DNA from: Nymphaea colorata
Taxonomy: Eukaryota; Streptophyta; Magnoliopsida; Nymphaeales; Nymphaeaceae
Direction of reading: 5' to 3'
NCBI RefSeq assembly: GCF_008831285.2
Contig: NC_045143.1
Coordinates: 21,574,313 to 21,638,312 of the forward strand
DNA: 64,000 nucleotides
This document shows positions 34,930 through 47,127 of this stretch, in pieces; within the stretch, counting starts at the first letter, position 1; each line of letters starts with the position of its first letter. The notes under the pieces are model-generated. The model did no database searches and had not been told where the DNA came from. It saw only the letters and a program-made list of their open reading frames with translations. The position numbers and the translations under genes were made by a program.

Positions 34930-37900
34930 GATGGGGTTTTTCACTCCATGAGGGACCCAAACCGTCCTAAAGCAATGCGTGTTCTTGGAACCATTCAAGG
35001 GCACACAGTCACAATATTGCTCGACTCGGGAGCAACTCATAATTTTATGAGTTTAGAAACGGCCAAGGATAGTGGTTGCGTATTGGAAGATCAAACACCA
35101 CTCACGGTGTTGGTAGGAGATGGAACAAGGCTACCTTGCGCCCACATTTGCCGAAACATGGACATAACCGTGCAAGAGATTCCATACAAGATAGATGTCT
35201 TAGTTCTTCCGATCAAAGGAATGGACCTTGTTCTTGGTGTCGAATGGTTAGAGACACTTGGGGGGATCTATTGGGATTTCTCCAAAATGAAGATGAGATT
35301 TGAGATGGCAGGGGGAGATCAAGTGACGCTAGAGGGAATTCAACCCAACTTAGAACCGAAGGCAGCCATCAAGGCTCTCGCAGCTCAACAGCCAGCCCTA
35401 TGGCTGATATCGTTAGCCACTGATGTACCTCCAAAAGGGAAAGAGACCGAAATCTTTCCCAAAGAAGTTCAGCAAGTACTTGATAGTTTTGAAGATGTCT
35501 TTTCTGAACCCAAGGGGTTACCTCCTCCAAGATCATATGACCACAGGATCGTCCTATCGAACGGGGCAGAACCGGTAAATGTTAGGCCTTATCGGTATGG
35601 GTTTACATAGAAAACAGAGATAGAGATATTGGTAAAAGAAATGCTTGAAGGGGGAATCATTCGCCCGAGTAGCAGTCCCTTCTCCTCTCCTGTTTTGTTG
35701 GTCAAGAAGAAGGATGAATCTTGGAGATTTTGTGTTGATTATAGAGCACTAAACGAAGTCACGAATAAGGACCACCACCCTATACCCGTCATTGACGAGC
35801 TCCTTGATGAATTGGCGGGTGCTTCCATTTTCTCCAAGCTTGACTTAAGGGCGGGTTATCATCAGATACGCATGGATAAGCAGGATGTACCCAAGACCGC
35901 ATTTAGAACTCACGATGGGCATTATGAGTTCTTGGTCATGCCCTTCGGATTAATCAACGCCCCAGCTACATTCCAACAATGTATGAATGATATTTTCAGA
36001 CCACATCTGAGGGATTTCATTCTAGTTTTCTTCGATGACATTCTGGTTTACAGCCGATTGTTAGAGCACCACATTGTCCACTTAAGGAAGACACTACAAA
36101 TTTTGAGGCAGAATGAACTCTTTGCAAAAGCTTCTAAGTGCAGTTTCGGTTAAGAGTCAATCGGCTATTTGGGACATATAGTGTCCAAAGAAGGTGTTGG
36201 AGCTGATCCAGAAAAGCTCCATGCCATGGAACAATGGCCTTTGCCAAAAGACCCGAGAGGAATGAGGGGATTTCTAGGTCTTACTGGTTACTATCGAATA
36301 TTTATTGAAGGCTATGGATCTATAGCCTCCCCTTTGACGAAAATGTTGAAAAAGGGGGAGTTCACCTGGACGGATCACTCAAGGGAAGCGTTCCTAAAGC
36401 TTAAGGCAGCAATGTTAGCCGCGCCCGTGCTAACCTTGCTAGATTTTTCACTTGATTTCGTGGTGGAGACGGACGCAAGCGACGTTGGTGTTGGGGCTGT
36501 CCTCAGCCAAAAGGGCCACCCAATAGCCTACATGTCCAAGGCTCTCACCCATATGGCAAAGCCATTGTCCACATATGAAAAGGAGTTATTTGCCACCGTG
36601 TTGGCCGTGGAGAAATGGAGGCCCTACCTCATCGGGCGCAAATTCATTGTGAGAACGGATCATAGTAGTTTAAGGTATATGCTCAAACAAAGGGTCTTAA
36701 CACCTACTCAACAAAGATGGCTTGCCAAGCTATTGGGTTACGATTTTACAATCGAATACAAGAAAGGAACTGAAAACTCAGCGGCTGATTCGTTATCGAG
36801 ACTTGGAGAGCAATTTCTAACCTTGTCCGTTCTGGAAACCGATTTGTGGCAGCGATTGGTCATTGAGCAAGAGGCTGATGAAGGTTTGAGACTACTTAGA
36901 GCATCGGTTCAGCAGAATCCGGGATCAATTCCAAATCATGGCATGAAGAGAAACGTACTTTACCGAAAGGGCAAAGCTATGGTACCACGCGGTTCCTCCC
37001 TCAAAAAGGAGCTCCTATCACACTTTCATTGTTCAACCACCGCAGGTCACGAAGGCGTGGCCAAAACACTTGCAAGGATCAAAACCCAATTTTGGTGGGA
37101 AGGGCTGAAAGGAGAAGTCAAAGAGTTTGTGAGGAGTTGTCAGATTTGCCAAAGGGAAAAGTATGAAGCAACCAAGCCACCCGGGCTGATGCACCCCTTG
37201 CCAATACCTACAAAACCTTGGGCTGATGTATCAATGGATTTTATCGATGCAATGCCACGTTCGGAAGGAAAAGAAGCGGTGTTTGTAGTGGTGGACAGAT
37301 TGACGAAATATCGGCATTTTGCCCCTCTTCCAAGACACTACAATGGGCCGTTGGTTGCCGGGATATACCAAGACTATGTCGGCAAACTTCATGGAATGCC
37401 GAGCACTATTGTTTGTGATAGGGATTTGATATTCCTTAGTTCGTTTTGGCGCGAGTATATGCGCATGGCAGGGACTTCATTGCATTTCAGTACAGCCCAC
37501 CACCTGCAAACCGATGGGCAAAGCGAGGTGGTGAACAGGACACTAGAGACCTATCTGCGATGTTTCGCGGGGGAACGACCGAACACTTGGGTTCGGTATC
37601 TTGCTTGGGCAGAATGGTTCTACAACACTAGCCTCCATTCCGAGACTAGTATCACTCCCTACGAGGCACTGTATGGGTGTCCTCCTCCACTCATTCCAAT
37701 TATGAAGTAGGGACAGCTCAGGATGATGAGGTGGACTGCACACTCCGTAATCGGGATGAGATCTTGGCAGTTTTGAGGCAGCATATCGTAAGAGCCCAGA
37801 ATCAGATGAAACAAACATACGATAAAGGTCGCAAAGATCGAGAGTTCAAGGTTGGGGATATGGCATGGTTGAAGAGGCTACCTATGCGACAAAAATCGTT

Positions 37901-38897
37901 GCTTGGACAGCCTTATTCCAAACTTTTACCCCGTTATTATGGGCCATTCCGGGTTTTGCAAAGAGTTGGCAAGGGAGCCTACAGGTTAGCACTACCGCCC
38001 ACCGCATTAGTCCATCCAGTCTTCCATGTAACTAGGCTCAAGCCGCATTTTGGTCAGTTGCCAGAACTTATTGAACCTTTGCCAGATTTTCGGCCTAGAC
38101 CGTATAGGATACTTCGTGACCGGCACATGCAGAGAGAGGGTCGTCAGAGACATGAGGTTTTGGTCGAGTGGGACGGCCCAGATTCAGGAACGTCATGGGA
38201 GCTATATGACAGGATTGTCCAGGATTTCCCAGCTACTAGAGCTTGGGGACAAGCTCAGTCTCAGCGTGGTGGATCTGATACGGAACTCCCTAGGACTAGG
38301 CCGGGACTAGCCTTGATTGCTGCCGAATCCCATCAACTACCACAGGCCGATAGCGCTAAGCTTGTCTACACGAACCCTTTGTCGCCAGATGGGCACGAGA
38401 GACTTGGTAAGGGTGAGACTTGGCCACTGAGTGTAAGGGGCAGAGAGGCTTTACTAACTGTGAATGGTGCAGCTTGTAGCGCTAGTAACGCCACACAAGG
38501 CCTAACGTCACACCAGGTAATCGTCGGAGGCATGCCACTGCCGACCACAGGCGCAGCACAACCCATGGGCACGGCCGAGCGCACAGCCGAGGGACATCGC
38601 AGACAACCGGGCACCGAGGACGCAGACGGGTGCCGCGCGCAGGAGAGCGTCGATGCCGGAGGTCACCTGAAGCATTGTGAGGTTGTCGCGAGCGAGGACA
38701 CTATCAGAGTGCACAGCGGAAACCTTAGAGAGGCTAACGAGCGGGCACCACCATCACCACTAGTAGTAGCAGCACGCGGGCGGGTGGCTGATCCTTGTTC
38801 CGAAGGTAACATGCACGGAGGTCATTCCAGCGAGGACAGTAATTTTCTTAGGGAGGTTATCCGATGCAGTGAGTCGGAGTCGACCGGGCCCAATTGA
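34930..38897 (+). pseudogene. Gypsy pol: protease, RT, RNase H, integrase, chromodomain; reads into the LTR
   Basis: Protease has TILLDSGATHNFMS (near 35014) and VLGVEWLETLGG. A TAG at 35608 falls inside the RT entry motif. RT runs from about 35629 with [32 protein letters not shown] and the catalytic FFDDILVYS (near 36030), then a TAA at 36151 after KCSFG. RNase H has ETDASDVGVGAVLSQ and RTDHSSLRYML. Integrase shows the zinc-binding H-H-C-C (HFHCSTTAGHEG, SCQICQREK) and the DDE residues in MDFIDA, VCDRDLIF and SEVVNRTLE. A frame loss near 37698 separates it from LPRYYGPFRVLQRVGKGAYR and PVFHVTRLKPHF. The chromodomain follows (EVLVEWDGPDSGTSWELYD, near 38150). The frame then runs about 200 codons into the 3' LTR to a stop at 38895. 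Confidence 0.92.
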
Positions 38898-41304
38898 CCG
38901 ACCTAGCCACGCATGCCCAGTTGACTCAGACTAAGTTGGAGGAGTTTCAGCTCCGAGCCGACCATTTCAGGTCGAGACGGAGTGATCACAGCAGTACGGG
39001 TCAGTCGGAGCGGTTTTGACACGATCCAGTCTTAGGACCCGATCCATCTTCTTCTTCCTCACCATTTCTGTGTGAAACATCTGAGGTTCTTCTCCAGCCT
39101 CCTCAGATCCATCAATGGCGGATTGGCAACCCGGCATTATCCCACACCCTCCGCTGGTTTTCTCTACCAGTCGCTGAACCGAAGCAAGCAACCGGTGGCT
39201 TGTCTTCTTCATCGTCTACCCGAGCAGAAGCATAGGTGAATGTCGTGCGGACTCCTCAGCCACAGGGGTGTTGAGAGGCGTCATCTACCATCCGGAAGGC
39301 ATCCTCCAGCCTTCGCGCAGTGCCTACACGGGGGTGTGAAGATCTGAGATGCAATCGAGACGGGCATAAAACCAGCTAAGTTTGTTTTTCCAGCTTCATT
39401 TCCTCTTGTAGTGACTGTACATCGCCTCCCAAATCGTTCGTATACCGTGGGACCCTTCTGGAATCCGTGAGGATGACCTGAGGAAGGATCGAAGCGAAGG
39501 AGAATCGATTAGGGGGTCGTTTGGAGGATGATCGAGCCTCTTTTTGAGTCTTCGGTTGAAACAGGCCTACCACCGCCAGTCTCAGTCAGAGCTTAAATCG
39601 AAGGGTCAATCGGCCATAACTTTTGGGGGTTTTGATACTGTTCGCTTCCCACCGAATCAAGCTTTCTATAGGAAGTGGAATCGCTTCAATCCGTTCATTG
39701 AGTGAGTTACGAGCTTGATAAGTCGGAGTAGGTTCTGTCAAGCAATTCCGCCGACCAGTTCCTGTTTCCGGCGACATTTCCGGCGATCCAACCGTCGGAT
39801 CTTCACGATTCCGGTGCCATTCGATTCCCAACATCCCTGAGATCATCTCCATCAAGTTTGACGTCGATCGGACTGTAGATGGCGTCTCTGGAGGCGACGG
39901 TCGGAATCTGGCGGGAATAGGCGGCGATCATCCCTGTTTCTCCGCCACAGGCGGCTGCGACCCAATATTCGCTTAGAACATTGGGAATACAGCACCACCG
40001 GGTGATCTATTGACTCTAGCTTGTTCCAAATTTGATTATCTGTCGATTGCAAGTGGTTTCATGTCTTGATTTGATTGCATTGGGGCGGAGTGGTGATTTG
40101 AAGACCTGCGGCTGTTCTTCTGCGCGGCGGCATTTCCTGAAACAGGCGACAGAACTACAGCAACTTTGGGGATCAACGACTGGGGTCTAGACAGCTCAGA
40201 TTCGGCTCAAATTTGGAGCGTCTACTCCTTGGCTAGCGTTCTTGCTACAGTCCAAATTTCAGAATTTTTGGAGGTGACTATGGATTGTTATGAATTTTTG
40301 AGCGAAGACCTCTCAGGCAGTCCTGAAGCTGCTTTGCGCCTGATAAATTTCTGAACGGAGGACAGAACGTGCGCGATTTTTAGAGCTCAACGACCTGGCC
40401 TTAAACTCAACGGATTTGGCTCAAACTTGGGGCGTCCACTCCTGAGGATGTCTAACTGTTGCTGACCAAATTTGGGGATTTTTGGAGCCTCCTGTGATTT
40501 TCTACGAATTTTCGACTGGAGGTCACTTTCTGTCAGCGCCTGAACCTGGCGTCTTCGTTTTTCAGAACAGAGGCCGAGCCTCTACGCTACCCCGATCACG
40601 TTTTCTTCGATATTGGGGAAACGAGCATCTCTGGTGATTTCAGCTCCTTGAATCCTTTGTTTTCTACTGATTATATCCTGGATTTGATCGTGCTTGAACT
40701 TGTTTTGGCGGAGCATACCCCTGCTGCAACGAGGATGGGCTGCAACCTGTTAGCATAGACTGCAACAGTCCGTGAGCAGCAACCTTGGAGTTGAAGGGTG
40801 CGCGTGGTCACCAGTTCGACGCCTGCTTCCCCCTTAACAGCACACAAAGAGGGGTTTAGATCGCATCCTGTGAGGCATTTCATACTTTGGCTCTGTTGTT
40901 AGATTACTGTTTTGCTGTAACAGTAATCAGTGCTTCCATTGTTGCTGAGGTGAACCGTGAGCCATCAAGCGACCGGTGAGTTGGGGTCGTGGAGCTTGCT
41001 GTCCAGCTGGGGCGAGGAGGCATTTGCTGAGTACCGAGGCTTAGTTTCTGGTGTTCCAGCCTCGGTGGATAGCTCGGACTAGCTCCGAGGAGGTTTGTAC
41101 CCTGTCCCACTATAGCACGGGGAGGGTGTTCTTGCTTACAAACCCGCCTACACGGCGCGCGGCATAGTGAGGTCCTCGAAGGCTCGATTAGCCGATGACA
41201 CACCTCCTTGCGGCTTGGCCACCTAGGGGTTGAGGTGTGGTTTGTGCGCTTAGGCATGTATGTTTATGATGAATGTTTGGATGTGAATGTGGTTGAGTGA
41301 GGTG
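38276..41304 (+). repeat. 3' LTR of the gypsy element, deleted and truncated
   Basis: It begins TGATACGGAACTCCC, immediately after GCGTGGTGGATC in the pol frame. Compared with the 5' LTR it lacks 192 bp (30685-30876 of the 5' copy), with a TCCA microhomology at the junction (39041-39050), and its last 261 bp. Identity stops at GAGTGAGGTG (41304) and unrelated sequence follows. It has about 52 bp near 38309-38360 that the 5' LTR lacks. Confidence 0.92.
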
Positions 41305-41639
41305 CTTTCTTTTACTTTCCCTTCTATTTTCCTGTTGAGTAATTTTTGAAGTTCTTCTTTCTTCTTGATGCAACGAGATGATTACCTCCACAGTTCTCAA
41401 CTCCTTCAAACTCTTTACAACCATAGTTCACCCAGTATGACAAGGCAACTTGAATGAACTAAAAGTCTACCTGCAGTGCTCACCAAGTATGCTGTAGAAC
41501 CAATATCATCCTATTAGGAAGAAAGCATCAAGTATTTGCATGATACAACATAACCAAGATCAACCTATTAGGAACAAACCATCGAACAGGCTCATGTTAC
41601 AGCAAAACCATTATCATCTTATAAACTTTTAAATAGGCT

Positions 41640-41642
<3 letters not shown>

Positions 41643-41684
<42 letters not shown>
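41643..41684. repeat. (TC)n microsatellite, about 21 units
   Basis: Uninterrupted TC repeats lead into a C-rich run. The tract may also cause assembly or length uncertainty. Confidence 0.97.
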
Positions 41685-41686
<2 letters not shown>

Positions 41687-42240
41687 CCCACCCCCCCCAA
41701 CACCACCAACACAACCCACCCCTCCCCCCAACAAAAAAAGAAAGACAAACCAACACACGCTCACATTCTGAAGACTATCTCTCAAGCAGTTCTATTGCAA
41801 ATAATTTTATGCTTATGATGAAAAACACTATACCTCAAAATAGTTCATGCAAGTAATATCTTCATATTTCTTTTGACAAAAGAAAATGGTTGTTCAGTCT
41901 AGGTGCTATGAAATATAATCCCATGTTAGCTAGAGTCACTAGCCAGATGCATACAGAGGTCCACTATGTGATTGACAAAAGGTCAAAATGATTCAGCCAG
42001 CCAAGAATCTTACAATTACCTTCGCAGTGTGTTCCAATTCAGACATGCTCAGATAACTTTCATGATACTGCACACTCCACCAGAATTGCAAACATTTTCA
42101 TGAGACCATCAAGTATCCTTGACACCGAACCAATGCCCAAAAAGGACTGTGGTATTAAAGCTGACGAATATTTGTGAACAAAGTCTCACATATAAGCGGC
42201 TTGGTTATATGTGCACACAGGCTAATTCAAAATGTTCAGC

Positions 42241-42360
42241 ACTATGACTAGACACCAACTCCTACTGATGCAATGCACGTTTTCTCACTGACATCAAGAT
42301 TTAATTTAGTACTATGACTAGACACCAACTCCTACTAATTTAGTACTATGACTAGACATC
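42241..42360. repeat. Direct repeat, two full and one partial copy
   Basis: ACTATGACTAGACACCAACT followed by CCTACT occurs at 42241 and 42311, and ACTATGACTAGACATC at 42345. The second and third copies are preceded by AATTTAGT. It looks like local slippage or an inserted duplication. Confidence 0.85.
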
Positions 42361-43412
42361 TAAAGGATGATGCCACTGCATCTTCTTGTGTGTGTATACA
42401 AAAAGCGCATTATTTTCAAAAATATGCAAAAAAAAAAGTGCAAAAATGAAATGCCATTTAAAAATTAAAAAAACATATTTAAAAAACGAAAAATGAAAAA
42501 CGAAAAAAGCGCAACTCACTTCACTTATATAAATTAAATTGGTGAAATGAAATGTATATGCAGATAAAGAATCACATATCAAAAGTCTGAACTAACATTT
42601 GAAGAGGTTTGATCATTGCCTATCATATGAAGGAAGCTAGAAAAGAAAAGAAAAAGACAAAGACAAGAAGCTTTTTGGTTTCTTTCCACTATTTATTTAG
42701 ACAATGACCAATAGAAAACAAAAAAAAAAAACAAGTCTTCTATTCGATCAAAAAGGTTACCCCGTTAAATGTTTATACATGTTTATTTAGTGTGCAAAAT
42801 GTGGACTAATTCATATTTCAGATAAAAAAAATGACCCCAATGCAAAAAAGGGTGTTTAAAAAATCCCACTCATGTATAAATGGATAATGTAGATGGTTGC
42901 CGTACAAATTGGTTGGAAAGGCAGTCATAGAGAGTATACCTATCCTTATATTGGAAACCTACCTCTATGAACTGCAGGAGATGGATTGCATAGGGAATCA
43001 TCAGTTCGGCTTTTGGTTCTTAAAAGTCGAAAAGCTTGTAATATTTCTTAATATGCTTCAAAATTAGGCATTCCTAAATGTGACAAAAGAAAAGGGCGAG
43101 AAAAATCACAGAACAGAGATTGGGGTTCCGGAAAAAACTCTAGGGGCCGTTTGATGGCCTGGCAATATCCTGTAGCCACGGAGAAAAGTTTCAAATATTC
43201 AAAATTTTTCTCATTCCATCAATGGAGGAATGAAAATTATAACCGTTAAACACGTTTCCGGAATTTTTTTTCAAAAATTTCCACTGCGAGAGGTGGAAAC
43301 ATTTTGCCAGTTTTATTTTTCTGCCCGTTAGGGCAACCATGCATCGCCTCCCTCTCCCTCCTGCCGCAGGCCCGCAGCTGCCTCCGTTTCCTCCGTCCTG
43401 CCTGCTGGTCAT

Positions 43413-43537
43413 CATCTCTCTCGCCCTCCCACTCTCCTGCTCCCTTGTCGTCTCTCTCGCCCTCTCGCTCTCCTGCTCCCCTCGTTGTCTCTCTCACCCT
43501 CTCACTCTCCTGATCCCCTCCTCGTCTCTCTCACCCT
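43413..43537. repeat. Pyrimidine-rich minisatellite, about 35-40-bp units
   Basis: Successive degenerate copies of CGTCTCTCTCGCCCTC followed by CTCTCCTGCTCCCCT-like ends occur about three to four times. It produces leucine/serine-rich frames on both strands that I do not treat as genes. Confidence 0.8.
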
Positions 43538-44268
43538 TGCTGAAAAAGAAGCCCTCCGTCTCTTCGTCTGCTGTTTGTGCAGCGGCTTCCGTGTTAGGAA
43601 ACACTTATTTTGGCTCACCCTGTTACCATAGCGTCGGAATCCATCTCTTCCTCTTTGCAGCAACAAATTGATGCTCGATTGCTACTCTGTAAGCAGATCT
43701 ACAAGGTTTTTGTGGAAAGGTTTGTGTTTGAACATGAATGGTGAATAGTATTTAATTTTTTTTTCCGTTTCTTGCTGAATTTTTGGAAATCCCTCTTTCT
43801 ATTTTGGCTCCTATGGTGAAAGATTTTTTTTTTCCCCGAGGCTTCCATATAGAAAGTCCAGTCTGTTTCTCTATCCCCTTTTTCTTTTGTGAGGGTTTAT
43901 TGTTGCAGAGATCGATTTTGTTAAGTTTGTACATTTAGTAGTTGACTGGTTTCTTCGCAAATGCATTAACTTCTTAACTCGTGCTTACCAATTAGCTTGA
44001 CAATTGAATGTTCCTGTCTTTTTCTTTGAAAAAGATTGGAGCTAGAACAGACTCATCAAGCTCTTCCTTTCTTTTGTCCTGTGGATGGAATCTCTCATTT
44101 CTGAAGAGAAAGCCGTTCTTTTTGATGTCGGTGTTGTTCCAAACAAAAGATTTTACTGTTTTGTTATTTACTGAATAGGAAAATGTTTTAGATACATAGC
44201 AGATAGTGAATACAAAAGAAAACCACAAGTATACTTATGAACTCATTCTAGTGTTTATAGGTAAACAC

Positions 44269-44622
44269 CTACAGAGGATACAACGATTGGATCTGAACAT
44301 CTACTGGAAACAGCTTGCACTCTTCAGAAAATATCTGTGTTTGTTTTTCAGCAATAGGATCTAAGAGTTGTATATCTTTGGCAACTTGTTCATCAACACT
44401 GGAGAGAAAATGCAGCTTAGATAGGATAAAATGACTAAAACTATTCAAAATTGAACTAAGAGCTTTTCATGAGAAGTGGCTATTGCTATGCTAGTTAAAA
44501 TTTTCACTTTAAGGTTCAGAATCATGTTAACCTCCTTTCAGGGTTGTCAGCATAGCAGCTTGGCTCTACAAGGTCTACGATAAGACGGAGTATATCAGAA
44601 CGATCTTCATAGCTACCTCTGC
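44269..44622 (-). CDS. Two C-terminal exons of an unidentified protein (partial)
   Basis: Exon 1 (44622-44532) follows an AG acceptor, reads [20 protein letters not shown] and SCYADNPER, and ends at a GTTAAC donor. Exon 2 (44398-44269) follows a TCTCCAG acceptor in matching phase. It reads [31 protein letters not shown] and QSLYPL, and ends in TAG. Matching phases, open frames and a terminal stop make this more convincing than the other short frames here. I do not recognise the family and see no upstream exons with confidence. It lies wholly inside the 43144-47127 inverted-repeat element, so it may be a captured gene fragment, or the element may have inserted around it by chance of decay. Confidence 0.45.
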
Positions 44623-45066
44623 CTTGTAAGATAAGACTCAATCACTGAACAATCCCATAAGTGACATCTCTTTCATGGCATGCAACATAGAAGCTTCAAT
44701 GCACTATCTTCTAGAATATAGTTCACATGCATATCAATGTATTGTAAATAATACATGCACATGCATACATCATAGGGTAGTTATAACTTTCATCATTTTT
44801 GTCCAATGTCCATAAAATAAATTATCAAGAAAATTAAATTTGAATTGATGACACACTTTAGAGAAGAGTAGAAAAAACGTTGAGCAAATCCTCAGCAAAA
44901 CTAACAAATTTTAGTTGTTCCCCAACTCAAATATCTAATGCTCGGATAAACCCAATCTTATTCACAATATCGACTAAAGCTTTCTATGTTCCTTTTTCCT
45001 TTCACCTAAATATCTGGAATGAGTGATACCTTGCAGACATCAATGATCATTTCTTAGTAAAAACAG

Positions 45067-45081
45067 AAGGCCTCTCTCTCC

Positions 45082-45123
<42 letters not shown>

Positions 45124-45450
45124 TGCATATTAGTAATGGGTGTCTTCAAGATTATTAGCATCAATTTGCTTTTCTGCTATGCTTCTAATTCTTTTAAGTT
45201 GGCTGTTATTATAGACCATAAAGGGAAGGTGCATGTTTCCCAAGTACAGATCTCTCTCTCTCTCTCCGCAAACATATTAGTAATGGGTAGTGCATGCTTC
45301 CAAGTACAGATATCTCCCAATCTCTTTTTCTCTCCATGCACAGATTAGTGATGGGTGTCTTCGAGATTACCAGCATGAAATTGATTTTCTGCTACGCTTC
45401 TAACTCTTTTAAGTTGGTTGCTGGTATGGGCCATTATAAAGGAAAGTGCA
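45067..45450. repeat. (CT)n(AC)n microsatellite followed by a duplicated 100-bp block
   Basis: A CT tract then an AC tract cover about 45067-45123. The block TTAGTAATGGGTGTCTTCAA (45129 on) with 'ttttctgctatgcttctaattcttttaagttgg' recurs from about 45345 as TTAGTGATGGGTGTCTTCGA with a matching continuation. The two copies are separated by further CT tracts and a short GTAATGGGTAGTGCATG partial copy at 45280. They diverge by roughly 10-15%. Confidence 0.8.
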
Positions 45451-47127
45451 CATTCACTTCATTCTGCATTTTCTTGTGTCTTTAACATTTGCATCAAATA
45501 GTTTAGATTTTTGAACCCAGTGATTTGATTCGACTCGATTGGATTCAGGCTAGATGAAATGTAACGGTCTTGGGAGGATCCTTAGTTAAGGCATGATCAG
45601 CAAGTTCCAATGAAAGGCACCTGCATGGGAGAACTCTCCTTAATTTATTGCAAACATGATCAACAAGTTGATTCCTACTTTTTTGTTTTATTGCAAGTTG
45701 ATCAGCAAATCCCCTTCATAGAATGTTGCCACAGGGGAGTTCAGTTTGATTCAAGAAAGCTATAAGGCTTCTTGAAACATCATGAAATGGGCTTATGCAT
45801 GATATCTTTATCTGCATAATGCAGTTTATGTTTTTTCTGTCTAAAAGGACTGCTAAAAGCCTAAAACACATACATGGTATCTTCTAGAATCAAAATGTTT
45901 CAAAGAGATGGTAGCCATGGGCAAATACCATTGATTGCTTTTAAAGGAAAAGAACCTGAGAACGATCTCAGACTGCATTTCTGCATGCCATGCCAAACAT
46001 TTGTGTATTTTGGAATTAGAATGCCTCGATTATGTATGTTTCTTTTTAACCAGATGGCTGAGATGGATCTCCTCTCTTTGACATCCTTCATTACTGTTGA
46101 TGCATACTGAGAGCAGTTGTTAGTTTACATATTTTAATGATGTGGTGGACCTTTATTTCAACTTGGAGACAAAAAAGCATTACAATTTTTGATGTGGACA
46201 TTGAAAACAGCAAGTCAATTGCTTTCTTCCATTATTTTGAATATTATTCACTTAGTAATTGCATAATTTAACAACTAAATCTTATGTTTGCGCTAATATC
46301 TTTGAAATTTTCTGTCATCAATGTCATTACTTACTGATTTCTAGTTCAGCACTTGCTATGCCCTTATGCTTGCCATTAGACACGTATGTATTTTCATTTT
46401 CTGTTCATCAGCTGTTATGACATCTTGTTCGAAGATGAAGCCCCGACATAAGTATGACGTCTTGTTCGAAGGTGGTGCAAGGGGCATATTTGATTTTGTT
46501 GAGCTTCTTTTTGTTTTGGTGGATGCGTACATGAAGCTACATATGTACTTGCTTCTATGGATACTCTACACACGCACTTGGCTTTGTATTTAACGTTGAA
46601 GCTCTTCTGAACACTTATGTAAATATTTTATCACTGATGGGAATATGTATGTGGTTTATCTACTGTTGTATACTTTATAGTGAAATTCTCATATATATAC
46701 AATGAGTATGGTTCCAGTACTTATGAATTGTGCATTGATGTTGATTAAAACATTTGATACTGTTTATGTTTACAGTATCTTGTTGCGTTCATATGTTCTT
46801 TGAACTCTACTGCAGTTATTTTTGTTCTTGTACTAAAAAGACTGGCCATTGTTGGTTATTATCTATTTGGTGTGGTTATTTATCTAATTTCTGTAAATCT
46901 GGAAAAATGTTTCCTTATTATCAAACTAAGAATTAGTTTTCTGGAAATCTGAAAATATATTTCTTTATCATCAAGCTCAGAAATATATTTTTGGAAATAT
47001 ATTTCTCAGTCATCACACATACATCAAAATGGGAATCGAAAAGATTTTTCCCATTTATTTTTTTCGAAAAATATATTTTTAGAAATATATTTCCAATTCC
47101 AGATTTCCAGGCCATCAAATGCCCCCC

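Larger units (their letters stand above)
29967..41304 (+). mobile_element. Chromodomain Ty3/gypsy retrotransposon, nearly full length, defective
   Basis: Order: 5' LTR (29967-33415), primer-binding site (33419), gag, protease, reverse transcriptase, RNase H, integrase, chromodomain, then 3' LTR (38276-41304). The domain order and the C-terminal chromodomain place it among the chromoviruses of Ty3/gypsy. The coding region has at least three in-frame stops and two frameshifts, and the 3' LTR is deleted internally and truncated, so it is not autonomous. Because the 3' LTR end is missing, no target-site duplication can be tested. The two LTRs are very similar outside the deletions, which suggests insertion after the much more decayed host relics to the left. 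Confidence 0.93.
41305..43143. other. Non-coding stretch with simple repeats
   Basis: No recognised gene. It holds the long (TC)n tract, a C-rich run with A spacers (41685-41730), three direct repeats (42241-42360) and several A-runs. A minus-strand patch near 41430-41320 gives a readable peptide (SYWVNYGCKEFEGVENCGGN), but I cannot place it in a family. Confidence 0.45.
43144..47127. mobile_element. TIR DNA transposon, PIF/Harbinger-like candidate, carrying exons
   Basis: The left end GGGCCGTTTGATGGCCTGG (from 43144) and the reverse complement of the right end (GGGGGGCATTTGATGGCCTGG, ending 47127) match over about 20 bp. TAG flanks both ends (43141-43143 and 47128-47130), giving a 3-bp duplication. 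Both subterminal regions are AT-rich with runs of NAAATATATTT and NAAAAATTT. A 3-bp duplication and a G-rich TIR fit PIF/Harbinger, although that group prefers TAA or TTA. No DDE transposase was recognised, so it would be non-autonomous. It contains a C-rich minisatellite, microsatellites and two phase-matched exons of an unknown gene on the minus strand. Confidence 0.6.

Noticed and set aside
41310-41430. Minus-strand cysteine-containing peptide after the truncated 3' LTR
   Set aside because: Readable for only about 40 codons; no family I can name and no splice partner.
43304-43671. Leucine/serine/proline-rich frames on both strands
   Set aside because: Produced by the CT-rich minisatellite; translation of a simple repeat is not evidence of a gene.
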